Shown here piece by piece: positions 1 to 10,387 of a DNA stretch of 64,000 nucleotides. Within the stretch, counting starts at the first letter, position 1, and each line of letters opens with the position of its first letter. The translations under genes and the position numbers were made by a program. The notes below the pieces were generated by a model. It was not told where the DNA came from. It did not search any database and saw only the letters and a list, made by a program, of their open reading frames with translations. This stretch comes from Rhyacichthys aspro (Eukaryota; Chordata; Actinopteri; Gobiiformes; Rhyacichthyidae). The stretch lies in contig CM072158.1 of NCBI GenBank assembly GCA_036850595.1, positions 19,972,044-20,036,043 of the forward strand, read 5' to 3'.

Positions 1-262
1 GATAGTTGCCTCCTAATCCAGCTTCATTTAATCCAAACCCAGCGTGAATTTGGAAGTCCATTGTTGAAAAGTTGTTGGAGACTGTTGTTGAAGTTGGGTT
101 GTAAAACTGTGCCGAGTAAACACAAGCTAAAGTGAGCAAACAACAACAGCAGGGCACTGGAAGAAGGAATTCCGTTTTGTGTCCGCCACGTCATTTTATC
201 TGTAGGGTTGAAAAGTTCAAGCCAGTGGTCACTCTCGCTTTGTACTGACCTCTGTCCAAATC

Positions 263-279
263 CGGTCAGGACGGGGTCA
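263..279 (+). promoter_or_regulatory. DR5-like retinoid receptor site (imperfect)
   Basis: The sequence reads CGGTCA, a 5-base spacer, then GGGTCA. The second half-site is a perfect RGKTCA; the first has C at position 1. DR5 is the classic RAR/RXR spacing. The call rests on the motif alone. Confidence 0.3.
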
Positions 280-899
280 GACGCACTCGAGAAAGGATTC
301 AAAACAGCATCCTAAACAAATCCTTGACTTTTTATTTCTTTATATTCAAGGGGCTTTAGTTTAAAGGCAAAGTTTCAGAATTGTTTTGGCTTTGTCGACT
401 TTTAAATGGTATGTACACTCATTTTTTAAACACTAAAACACCTAGATTCGTCAGACCTGGGGTTAGAACATTTAGCAAAATGTATATTTCCATGTCATAT
501 ATCTTAAATCTAAACGTAACTTTGATGTGATATACGTCAGCATTGATGTGTAATTATTGCGTCAGTCTGAGCGTAAGTTCAACAGGAAAGAACTGTTTTA
601 TTAGAAGCCTTCAGACTTGGTCGCTTTTTCTGTGTGTCTTGGCTTAAGAGAAACAGAAATCAAGAAAATGGGTTTAGGAATAATTACCAGTCATATTTCA
701 AAAGATGTTTTGTCTTCATTCATTAAACCAGTCACAAACTTTACTTTTAATACATTGGAGTCATTTAGAACATGCCTCAAAATGGAACCCCTGTTAAAAG
801 TCACCTTAAAGAAAAATCATTCTCACTCCTCTTCCCTGTCTGGTTTCATACACTTTGGAAACACAAAAAGCCTCATTGCAAGCTCCACTATTTGTAAAT

Positions 900-1960
900 G
901 AAACGTGGTGCCAATAATTCAACGAGGAGAGACGTTTGTGCGCAGAGTGTTGGCGCACAGACGCAGGGAGAGAGGGAGAGAAGCAGCGGTGGGTTCATCT
1001 GGAGGTCATCCCCGGCACAAAGATAAATCTGCATCCTCTCCGAGCCACCAGCAGAGCTCGCTTTAGGCCAAGTTCACTGTCATACTGCGAGTGTGCTGTG
1101 TGCAAGAGAGGAGAACAGAGACGCACCGTAAAAACGCACGACTTTTCGCCTTAATGACACGTTTCCGCGCGCTTTTTTAATGAATGCATCCAGAGACAGA
1201 AAGCCCAGTGATTGGAATGGTGCGCGTCAAGGAGTGGAGAGAGGGGGAATAGCCTCCAACAAAGACTTTTGGCTGCTTTGCTTGATCTAACTCTAATGAA
1301 TGATTTGCATAACGTGTGGTGCAATTCACCGAGAGCTTGTTGGAAACGTCACAAAGAAGCTCTCAGCACTAATTATGATTTTGGGCTAAAATGATAAGCC
1401 CGATGGCAGGATATACACGGAGTTAAAATCAATTTTTCCTTTGGAGGGGACGGCTCTGCTGATGAGGGGAAGATAGCAGGAAAAATTGGGGTCAAAAGTT
1501 TAGGCAGTGAACAGTCTCCGTCATCTGTTCTCTCGGAGCGCGATGCCAGCCTTATAATAGCGATCGAGACTCCCCACACAAAAGACAGAATAGCTTTGAA
1601 TTACATATGTTGCACGGTGCACTCCAGGTGAACCCTGAAAGCTGAGTGACCCCGCGTTAGGCAGCGACCCCCCGCCCGGCCCCCAGCAACAAGATGGAGT
1701 GGCTGGCGTTTTATTAGCGGCGCTTGATTGGTGAATTCCCTTTGAATAAATCGCATTTGATATGTTTAGGGACGAGGGGCGCGCATTTGCATTCCGAGGA
1801 TTGATACTCTCGACCCGGTCACAGGGTAAAGGCAGGGCCCGCAGCCCCCAGACCGAGCCCCTGGAGCCCTTAAAAAACATTTAGCCCCGCTCTTCCTCGC
1901 CGCCTCAATGGACGCCTTTATCAGCGCACAAATGGCACAGATGTCTGAGCAGAGCCTGGA
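900..1960. promoter_or_regulatory. CpG-richer candidate regulatory block 3' of presumed hoxa5a
   Basis: This kilobase stands out from its AT-rich surroundings by higher GC and CpG content. It has several homeodomain-like or octamer-like words, such as TTTGCATAAC near 1305 and TTTATTAG near 1710. No reading frame looks coding. Position and composition suggest conserved cis-regulatory DNA or a non-coding transcript start, but conservation was not tested. Confidence 0.3.
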
Positions 1961-2889
1961 TCAATTCTGCACCCAAATCTTATATTTGTGTGTTTTAGTT
2001 CTTACGGGGCTTGCGTAAAAATGCCTCACACTAAATTAGTTTATGTAATTATGTGTAAAGCAAAATGGCGAACTTTACGCACGAAAGGCCTTGTTAGTTA
2101 AAAAGAAAAATATAATCATCATTTCTGTAAAACATCCAATAAAATGCATATTCTGATATAATATTTAAATGTTTTAAACGTAATTCTACATCTCACTCAA
2201 GCATGTTATGTTTCTAGTTTTTGCTTTAAAACAAAAATCTTTAATCTGTAAACCTAATCTGTAATCTGCGAAAGATTGATTAGTTTGTAATAGATGTGGT
2301 ATTATAAACAAGATAACATACAAAATCAATATCAATAAATTTAGGATTCATGAACATTTTCCCTTCTACAATATCAATGTGAAAATAATTTTAAAGAAAC
2401 GTAAGTTACATTTAAAAAGAGTTTCGCGTAGCCTACATCACGGGACAAAGGCCTACTCGTAAACGCGTACAGAATGCGCACGAAGATTACACATTTATTT
2501 TTATTATTACAGATAAACAATTCAGACAGTTTCTTATACTGCGTTATGGCCGGGTTTAAACATGTTTTGATTCTGTTACACCTCAAAAAAACAAAACAAA
2601 ACAAAACTGCGTAATGGTAACTTTAAGATACAGGATTATATTAGGAAAATATAAATAACACTTTTCTAATAAAGTTGGCCCACTTCATAGAAAGCCACCT
2701 TGGCACAAAATGACAAACGTCTAATAATTATTCTTAAGAAAAAAATGCCCTAAAACGTCAACGAGCTATTTGTTCTTTTTTTGTTTTTGCATGTATTCAT
2801 AATCATATCAGTATTCCTTTTTGTTACGCTCTGTATAAAATCACATTCTCAAATTACACCTCTGTATTGTCCAGACTAAAAATATTTAT

Positions 2890-3096
2890 TTTACTTGACA
2901 GTGCACGCTCTTATAGCATTAGACTCGATTATATTGTTCTTAAGAAACATCTTTGTATACAGTGTTCTTACGTTTTTACGCACAGCAAGATTATGTTTTA
3001 GAATACTCGTAACATTAGCACGACCTGGCCTGCCCTTCATCAGCACTAAGCACTATATTAGCTTAACACATGCATTTTTTTAATCTATTGTGTATA
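2890..3096 (+). repeat. Local direct duplication A, copy 1
   Basis: This roughly 210-bp block aligns with 3791-4009, about 900 bp downstream in the same orientation. Shared anchors in order are a TTTACTT-CAGTG-ACGCTCT stretch, ATTATATTGTTCTT, TTTTACGCACA-CAAG and ATACTCGTAA, ending in a TTTTTTATCTATTGT-like tail. The order and spacing are kept, so this is a diverged duplication and not chance. It does not look like a transposon: I see no terminal repeats or tail. Confidence 0.65.
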
Positions 3097-3790
3097 CTAA
3101 ATAAATAATAAACAAAAACCTTCATCATAATGTTGATTATCAGAGACGTTACACAATAGGCCTTACTATCCTGAAAAAAACGTATTGCTTTAAATACTTT
3201 TAAATATATTTTCACCAAATAGAAGACAAAACTACTATATTTGAAGTCCCTCTACTAATGGTGAAGATGTAGGTCACTCTGCTGCATTGTATATAATAAA
3301 GGTGCACAGTTTACTCATTAATAGATGTAATTCTATGAGATATTTGACTTGCCTGCATTGATTTAATGTCCAAAAACGTGTGTTCATGCGTAACAGTCTC
3401 AAAGCCATCCTGAATACTCTCTTAGCAAGTAACACTATGAAATGCCAATATAGCAAATTTGTAGAACAATTTTATGGTTATAGCAAATGTTCATTTAGTC
3501 ATATATATTTGGATTTTTACTTTTAAAATGTGCATTCAAGAATACAATTACAGATCCCCACAAAGGCTGTACCTGTGTGGAACACGTGGCACTGAGCGGA
3601 GGTGTGCCGTGGCCCGAAACCTTGGCACGCCTCGAACGCACATAATTTTTCCCCGTCGTCAATGGAGCCACTATAGACAGACAGAGACCTTGTGCGCGCC
3701 ATGTGCAATCAGTCACCATCGTCACAGCACTTCTCTGATAATCTAAATTTACAGTAAAGTGTCAGCATGATGTATTTTTGCTTAAATAGA

Positions 3791-4009
3791 GCTTTACTTC
3801 ACAGTGTACGCTCTGGTGGAATCATAGTCAATTATATTGTTCTTCAGAAACTTCACAGGGAACAGTATTGCAGTGCTACACCCGTTTTACGCACAACAAG
3901 GACCGTGTTTCAGACATACTCGTAATATCTGCTTAGACTTCTTCTCCCTTTACTTACGTATCCTATTACTGTATATACTTCACACACATTTTTTATCTAT
4001 TGTTTATAG
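3791..4009 (+). repeat. Local direct duplication A, copy 2
   Basis: Partner of 2890-3096. It keeps the same series of anchors, including one TTTACGCAC word (3886-3894), while intervening bases have diverged. Between the copies (3097-3790) there is unrelated AT-rich DNA, so this is not a simple adjacent tandem. Confidence 0.65.
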
Positions 4010-5479
4010 TTTTTGAAGCTCAATGCTTTTATCTAAATGGTCTGTTTTTATTGAGTCTTGCTTTGTGTATGTAACAACTGCACAATTGACACATAGTGCT
4101 CAGTACTCCTGGGATTCTTTTTACTTTACATGACAGTAAAAAGATTGCACTTCTAAGGATTGTATTTTACAAATGCTACATTTCAGCTGCAATGCTAGTT
4201 CGGAAAATTGTTATAGTCGATGTAAGACGGAGCATTATTTGGTGTCTAGTTGTCTATTGTGCAAAAAGATAGCAGGCCTGGTTTCGTTGATAACTACAAA
4301 ACCCAAAACCATTTCGCTTTTAGCAGCTCACCTTGGATTATGTTCATATAAAGTATTTGAATGAAGGTGCGCACATTGTTATTTGAAAGATACTATCACA
4401 CACAAATGTATTGCAATTGGAACTGGTGTAGCAAATGTAAATTGTTTGTTTGTGTGTTGTCTTATCTATGAACTGCCTCTTTAACTTTATGTTAAAACAA
4501 CCCAAAAGATACACAGTTTTTGATGAAATCCAAAATGTGCTTTGCTTTGCTGCAACAAGTCGAGTGACCTGTGCAAACAAGGCTAAGTGGATAATAGTGC
4601 CGTATTTAAACATTATATATAACAGCACTGCGGGCCTGGCTGTAAATTTAGATATCATGTGAAGTCGTCTTACTGCTGACATTATGGTGACATATTGCCT
4701 CTCAGGTGGTCTCTTAGCCAAACGGACACGCTGGATATATGGCGCATAAGTGCAGCAGCTACTGTTGCCACGAGGAAGATACACAGTCAGGGTAGAGATG
4801 GTAAAATAGAAGGGGTTGACCTATACTTCCGAGCGCGGTGGTAACATTCACTTCATTAGATGTCATGAGAAATACAGAATTTTGTTTAAATGTGTTTACG
4901 CTAAAGGTCTAGTTTGGTCTGTGGGCTGGTGTGAATCGCCGTTCTGCAGCCCCTTTAGGGACCATCCTGCTGACCTGCATTAAGTACTCCCCCCACACTC
5001 TAAAACTGAAGTCCAAGTCCGGGGTGAAGCCCAGGTCAGCGCGTCTAACAGATATGAAAATGTCGCCTCTTTGGAAAAAGGGCACGCCTTGTTGTTTAAC
5101 AAAGACTGTCAATGGGTAAGATTAATCAGAAACAAAATGGAAACGGTGTCACTCGGGGGTCAAGCAGAAGTTATCTGTGTGAGGGGAGAGAATAGGATCG
5201 TGGGGAGCAGAGAGGGGGCAAAGAGAGAAAAGAAAGCCTTCAATATTTCTAAACTTTGCTGTGGTATTTGTGCGCGCAGGGCCCTGGGCGAAGTGGACAG
5301 TGTGGACCAGACTCTGGACGGGGTTTTCAGGGGACAGTGGGACTTGGAGTGGACGCAGGATGATGGCAGCTGTCAGAAAACACGGTAAGACACTGTGTAA
5401 TCTTCAAATGTTTACTAGGAATACAGTATTTTTAAAGAACGTGTTAAACAGTTATATCAAATTTAACAAATGCTGTTCT

Positions 5480-5489
5480 TTGATGGATG
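5480..5489 (+). promoter_or_regulatory. Hox/Pbx bipartite-type site
   Basis: TGATGGATGG matches the TGATNNATNN Hox/Pbx bipartite consensus exactly. It lies about 2 kb upstream of hoxa4a. No Prep/Meis TGACAG is seen next to it, which weakens the case for function. Confidence 0.3.
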
Positions 5490-5861
5490 GAATGGTTGTG
5501 CTTGGTTGAAAAGTTACATACATTATACATTGTAAAGAAGTAAATGTATATCTTTAAAAAGAATCAAAGTAAGGTGAATCAAGTTCAACAAATGACGTCC
5601 AAGAGTTGGCAAATTAGAAACATAGTGTGTTTAGAAACATAAATAAGCACTTACTACTAAAGTTACTACATTTATACATGCGTGTAAATGTAATGTGCAT
5701 ATATAAGTCTATGTAAAATATAAATTTAGGTTGAGCACATCCTTATCCATTATATGAAATCTGTATATTTTATTATTTCTTTTCACTCACAGATACAACG
5801 GTCAGTTATTGTCATCATCATTATTATTGTTGTTGTTGTTAATAACAACAAGAACAAGGAC

Positions 5862-5897
5862 AATAATAATAATAATAATTATAATAATTATAATAAT

Positions 5898-5945
<48 letters not shown>
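5862..5945. repeat. AAT trinucleotide microsatellite
   Basis: About 84 bases of AAT/ATT repeats with a few AATT interruptions. A short TTG run precedes it. Confidence 0.95.
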
Positions 5946-5946
<1 letters not shown>

Positions 5947-6288
5947 GAATGACGTTATTTTACCTATTAGTTGGTTATATTGATAGATCATGCCTAAGGT
6001 TTGTGAAAATTACTATATTTAATTCTTAATACAAAGTCCAAAAAAAAACCTTTGAAATACAAGTGTTATAATGTTATGGTTCAATTTCTGAAAACTTCAA
6101 AATTGCAGTGGGTTTGAGATAACAGGCTATTATATAGTTAGATGGTAGATCATATAATTTATTTTATTTGTTTATAAAAGAGGCATCAAAGATTAAAGTC
6201 CAGTTTTGTCCAAAATTTATTTGATTAGTGGAATATTGAGTGCAGCAGATTTTTCCACAGATATATACTGTTTCGTGTACCTTATATA

Positions 6289-6700
6289 AAGTTATGGTGT
6301 AATATTGCATTCGTTTGCACTCGCCTGCTGAAGACTGTAACTAAAACAGCAAATGAAAAGTGAAGCCATAGCAACAAAAAAAATCCTTGTGACGTTACCA
6401 CAAATCCTCATCGCTCAACTACCACGTAAACCTTAATAAATACAGTCTAAAAGTTTTACACATGGGAAAAACAGTTTGTACGTGCTAAATCATTCAGAGC
6501 TGTACATTCGGACGCGTTTCTTTGCTCATTTGGTCTTGAATTGTAGCTGACATCTGTTCAGCACCTCTTATGGGATGCAGGGCTTCAGTCCGCCTCTCCT
6601 CCACATGTGTCTCCAGAGCTGGTCCAGTTTTGTGATAAGCTTTTAAAACAACACTAATGGCACAGATCGGGCAGATCAAGAGTCTGTGATGTGCGTCCGC
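6289..6700 (+). repeat. Local direct duplication B, copy 1 (upstream of hoxa4a)
   Basis: This block aligns in the same orientation with 8161-8520 inside the hoxa4a intron. The core, 6536-6577, is identical over 42 bases to 8360-8401. Weaker matches continue on both sides: AGTTATGG-GTAA with TTGCACTC on the left, CCACATGTGTCTC and TGTGATAAGC on the right. The two copies bracket the promoter and first exon. A TE origin is unlikely because no terminal structure is seen; a duplicated enhancer is the simplest reading. Confidence 0.8.
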
Positions 6701-7289
6701 GCGCGTCGTGTGGTTGGACTGGACAAACTGAGGCCAGGGCAGGGATTAGATTGTTGTGTTGTGGCAAATTAGAAACACAAGACATTTATTAACAGGCTTG
6801 AGCAGTTTGTTGCAAAAGAAAAGGCCTACTTCTCGAATATTTTTTGGAATGCATTCATCATTTTGGATTATTTTTTTATGTGGATGTGGCTTATTGATGT
6901 ACGTCAGATGGCTTTGCGCACGCCTCTCAGTGCGCAGCATCTTTTGAAGCTTCCAGGAGAAAGTCTTATGGGAATATTTCAAGTTTACAATAAAAAATCA
7001 GAGTTTGGCTTCTTGAAATAGCTGCTTTGGTTGCTGCTTTTTCATTTTTGATATTTGACGCAACACATGACTGAACGTTGTTGTCATCATCCATCAGAAA
7101 CAGCCTTTTGTCTGTTGCCCCGGTGCATTTGGTCGTGTTTTCTCTGAGAAGGGGAGATGTTTTTCGCAGAGCAGCCTCACCCACTGAAGTTTGGCAGTAA
7201 ACAAGTTGGGCTGATTGCTTTTGCTTTATATACCGTGATTTAATAAGCAAAACACAACGTAAGCGTGAGCGAGTGGCGTCGGTGCTGCC

Positions 7290-7468
7290 AGTGCCATGCT
7301 CGCTATTGGTTCCTGTTTACATGATGCCCACAGGACACGACGTGATTGGTGGCGCCTCGCACGTGACCAGGCAACTTTGTACATTTGACAGGGGAGTAGG
7401 AGGGTTTTGTGGAGATCAGTAAAAACGACAGCGCGATAAAAATTAGTATTGTTGCACTTCACAAATTA
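7290..7468 (+). promoter_or_regulatory. hoxa4a: hoxa4a proximal promoter
   Basis: Two inverted CCAAT boxes (ATTGG at 7305-7309 and 7345-7349) are followed by CACGTGACC at 7360. NF-Y and USF acting on such an arrangement are known to control the mammalian HOXB4 promoter, so the same module probably drives this paralogue. The start codon lies about 100 bases downstream. No convincing TATA box is seen at the expected place, and the transcription start is not resolved. Confidence 0.55.
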
Positions 7469-8994
7469 ATGACCATGAGTTCCTACTTGATAAACTCCAA
7501 CTATATCGAGCCTTCGTTTCCGCCATGCGACGAGTATCAGCAGAGCGGCTACATCCCCAACCCTGGCGACTATTACGAGCGGCCAAAGGAGACGGGCTTC
7601 CCCCATCACGACGAGACATCCTATCCGAGGTCAAACTACACCGAACCGGGATACGATTACGGCAACGTGCCCGCGCCTGGAGCTCCCGGACTGGACGATT
7701 TCAGCGAGCACCACCACCACCAACCCCAGCCTCAGGTCCCACAGAGCCAGCACGCACCTCCACGGCTCTCCGCGGGCCCGGACGGCTCTGGCGCAGGGGC
7801 AAACGCCTCTAAAGACTGCAGCCTCTCCGGAGAGGTGTACCCCGGCGTGGCGAAGGGCAAGGAGCCGGTGGTTTACCCCTGGATGAAGAAGGTGCACGTT
7901 AGCAACGGTGAGTGTCGTGTCTTTGCTGTTTGAACAAGCCATTGAGGCTGCCCCTTTACAGCTGCAATTTACGACTATCGAGCAGCGGGGTCGGTAATTA
8001 AGGAGCCTCGTAAATTTTTATAGCCTGTGTGCGTCTGGAGGGGCCGTGCGCTTTGCTTTGGTTGCTTTTTAAAAACTACCTCTGCTGTAATGCAACTGGA
8101 TCGGAGCCAAATCCTAATATGCGTAATATCCAACCCTGCTGTTTTTGTTAATCATCTCTGCAGTTATGGCGTAACATAGCCTTGGTTGCACTCCAGTGTA
8201 CAGCAATAAGGCAAATAAAATAGAAACAGAAGAAGTGCAGCAATTATATTAAATGGTACAAGTAGAGCAGAAGAAGGCATGTGTATAGGACGTTATCAAG
8301 CCTAACTAAATTATACTTGTGCATTTAGATACGTTTCACTAAAACGAGATCATTAGTTTTTGAATTGTAGCTGACATCTGTTCAGCACCTCTTATGGGAT
8401 GTAGAGTTTAGTACGCCTCCACATGTGTCTCTAGAGTTTGTCCACTTCTGTGATAAGCCTTTAAACGGCACTTTTAGCAGAGAGACGGCAGATTAACAGC
8501 ATGTCGTGTCCCTCGCGCACACACGCTCGGCACTCTGACTCTGAAGCCCCATCCAGTTGTAACACGAGTCTTTTCATGGCATTTATGGCGCGTATCAAAC
8601 ATCATAGAACCCCCCATAGAACCACCCATAACACATGCTTCCGTTCCTTGTAGTCAACGCCAGTTACAACGGAGGAGTGCCCAAGCGGTCCCGCACTGCC
8701 TACACCCGGCAGCAGGCTCTGGAGCTGGAGAAGGAGTTCCACTTCAACCGCTACTTGACCCGGCGCAGGCGTGTGGAGATCGCGCACACCATGTGTCTGT
8801 CCGAGCGCCAAGTCAAGATCTGGTTCCAGAACCGGAGGATGAAGTGGAAGAAGGAACACAAGCTGCCAAACACCAAGATCCGCAGCACGTCCTCGGCCTC
8901 GTCCTCCTCCTCTGCCTCGGGCCCCCAACAACAGCCACAGCAGCAGATGAAGACAGGCCCCCAGCAGCAGCTCGTGCCCACGCCGGGGCTATAG
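7469..8994 (+). CDS. hoxa4a: Homeobox protein Hox-A4a; join(7469..7907, 8654..8994)
   Basis: Sequence-specific transcription factor of paralogue group 4, acting in the nucleus in posterior hindbrain and trunk patterning. Exon 1 ends at an AACG|GTGAGT donor and exon 2 follows a CCTTGTAG acceptor; the split codon (G|TC) keeps frame and gives 259 residues. The start is the first of two in-frame ATGs (MTMSS), as in the family. The N-terminus MTMSSYLINSNYIEPSFPPC is group 4 specific. Further on are a His/Pro/Gln-rich linker, the Pbx-binding YPWM at about 136-139 and a homeodomain at about 156-215 containing RQVKIWFQNRRMKWKK, with W48, F49, Q50 and N51 intact. The tail is Ser- and Gln-rich. The 746-bp intron contains copy 2 of duplication B. 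I assign the A4a paralogue from the N-terminus and linkage to hoxa3a. Confidence 0.95.
8161..8520 (+). repeat. Local direct duplication B, copy 2 (hoxa4a intron)
   Basis: Partner of 6289-6700, offset by about 1.82-1.87 kb. The 42-base identical core is 8360-8401. It ends about 130 bases before exon 2. Exact identity over 42 bases against looser flanks suggests strong constraint, recent copying or gene conversion of the core. Intronic enhancers are well known in Hox4 genes, which fits a regulatory role. Confidence 0.8.
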
Positions 8995-9285
8995 TGCACG
9001 AACCGCAACATGAAACACAGACTTAAATGTGGATCTGATGGACCAGTATTTTACACTTGATGGTGTTCTAACCCCTGTACCCCTTTCCCCTCTGCGCTCT
9101 CCATAAAAGCTTGAATTTGACCTTTAATTGCCCCGCAGGCAAGTGAAGCGTTTCTATATTTGTCGAATATTATGACAGAAGGACAATTACGCACATTGCA
9201 TCAAAGGTGTATGATCACAGTTTAAATGGAGTCAGGTGAAGTAAGTTCATTTTCATGTTTTTTTCTTCTTCTCATGGAAAGTTCT

Positions 9286-9291
9286 AATAAA
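9286..9291 (+). terminator. hoxa4a: hoxa4a polyadenylation signal (candidate)
   Basis: First AATAAA after the hoxa4a stop codon, giving a 3' UTR of about 300 bases. A second AATAAA is near 9620, so an alternative longer 3' end is possible. Confidence 0.5.
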
Positions 9292-10374
9292 ATACTTGAA
9301 AGATGTTAGCGAGACCTGATGCCTATAGGAACCACACACAGGTTGATTTTTTTGTAGAGGCATCGCTCGAGAGTAACAGTGTAGTTTTGTTTGAATGTAG
9401 TCCAGGTGACATTTGATTGTAAATAGACAAATCCTAATGAAGGCACAATAAGAACAAGCATTCTGTTAGTCGCTGTTTGTCGTCTGTTCGTCGTGTGAGA
9501 CTTTGGGTTTTGTGCTCTCTCTAGTGCGTCCCATGTCGTGCTGTGTTCTCAACTGTGAATATTTGTACGTGTTGTCCCCAGTAGTCGTGATGTGGGCTCT
9601 AGTTTGATCTGTCTTTGTGAAATAAATATGTGTTTCACTTATAAGAGTGACATGACTGCAGCTTGTTTTTCGCGGAAGCTGTGCGTAAATCAAAGCTGAC
9701 CATATCACTTAAGCGCCTCATTTTTATGTCTGAAAATTGCAATGTTGCATTTCTCGCGTGTTCATTTGATTTCATTTATGCTGACGTACATTTTCTTATT
9801 GCAACCTTTTCAGAATCGTAAATACTGAAGTTTGAAGACACGTGCGTAAAATTGAAATACAATACCCCAACATAATTCAAATTGTAGTCAGTACTCAATA
9901 ACTTAGATATTATTTTCAGGAAAATAATCCTAGAGCGTAAAGTGGGATGTGTGTATCGAATCACAAAAAAATACAAATCAAAAGTGTATTTCGAAATGCA
10001 CAAGTACAAGGACATAAATCTGTATTTATGCCAAATTCTGCCAAAATATATGTATTGCCAGAGTCAAAGTAATGCGTAAAATGCTCTAATGTCACGCGTC
10101 TTTCCGAGGATAATGACAAAAGGCGTGTGAGGGCTAAAAGACAGATATCAGCTGTTCTCCTCTAAGCTTTGGGGTCTTTGGGAATCAACCCAAGCGCAGA
10201 TTGTGGTTTGTCCAATGTATCCGGCCACACACGCATTGTTCCCATGCACTGGCCACTGAACATCCCCGTGCACCAGAGTGTGAGCGTTGGTCAGTACCTG
10301 CTACATCCAAACAATAGGGTTCAACCAGAGGACAAGCACGGATCTGGCCAATCACCGTCTCACAGCACTTCAGC

Positions 10375-10387
10375 TGACCCCTGACCT
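10375..10387 (-). promoter_or_regulatory. Perfect DR1 nuclear-receptor site
   Basis: On the minus strand this reads AGGTCA, G, GGGTCA: two perfect RGKTCA half-sites with one spacer base. DR1 sites bind RXR homodimers, COUP-TF, HNF4 and, less typically, RAR/RXR. It lies 1.4 kb past the hoxa4a stop. Confidence 0.4.

Larger units (their letters stand above)
1..6280. other. Non-coding region upstream of hoxa4a (presumed hoxa5a-hoxa4a intergenic)
   Basis: No convincing coding exon is visible; open frames here are short, low in GC3 and lack homology that I recognise. From Hox cluster order the gene to the left should be hoxa5a, so this stretch would be its 3' flank and the 5' regulatory domain of hoxa4a. 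It holds a CpG-richer block (900-1960), a duplicated 210-bp block (2890 and 3791), a Hox/Pbx-type site (5480) and an AAT microsatellite (5862). The rest is AT-rich with nothing I can name. Confidence 0.6.

Noticed and set aside
1..302. Open minus-strand frame of about 90 codons at the window edge, as a possible hoxa5a remnant
   Set aside because: The peptide has no homeodomain, hexapeptide or other Hox5 feature, and its codon use is not coding-like.
4344..4784. Long minus-strand open frame (146 codons)
   Set aside because: Low GC3, no recognisable domain and dense AT-rich context; a chance open frame.
1..7400. Searched for a mir-10 hairpin, which lies by Hox4 in other clusters
   Set aside because: No match to the mature mir-10 sequence on either strand by eye; HoxA clusters are not known to carry it.
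7409..7468. Longer hoxa4a N-terminus beginning at 7409
   Set aside because: The extension lacks an ATG start and is not part of the family; MTMSS at 7469 is.
9234..9249. AGGTGA-AGTA-AGTTCA as a retinoid element in the hoxa4a 3' UTR
   Set aside because: Spacing is four bases and one half-site is off consensus; not a good RARE.
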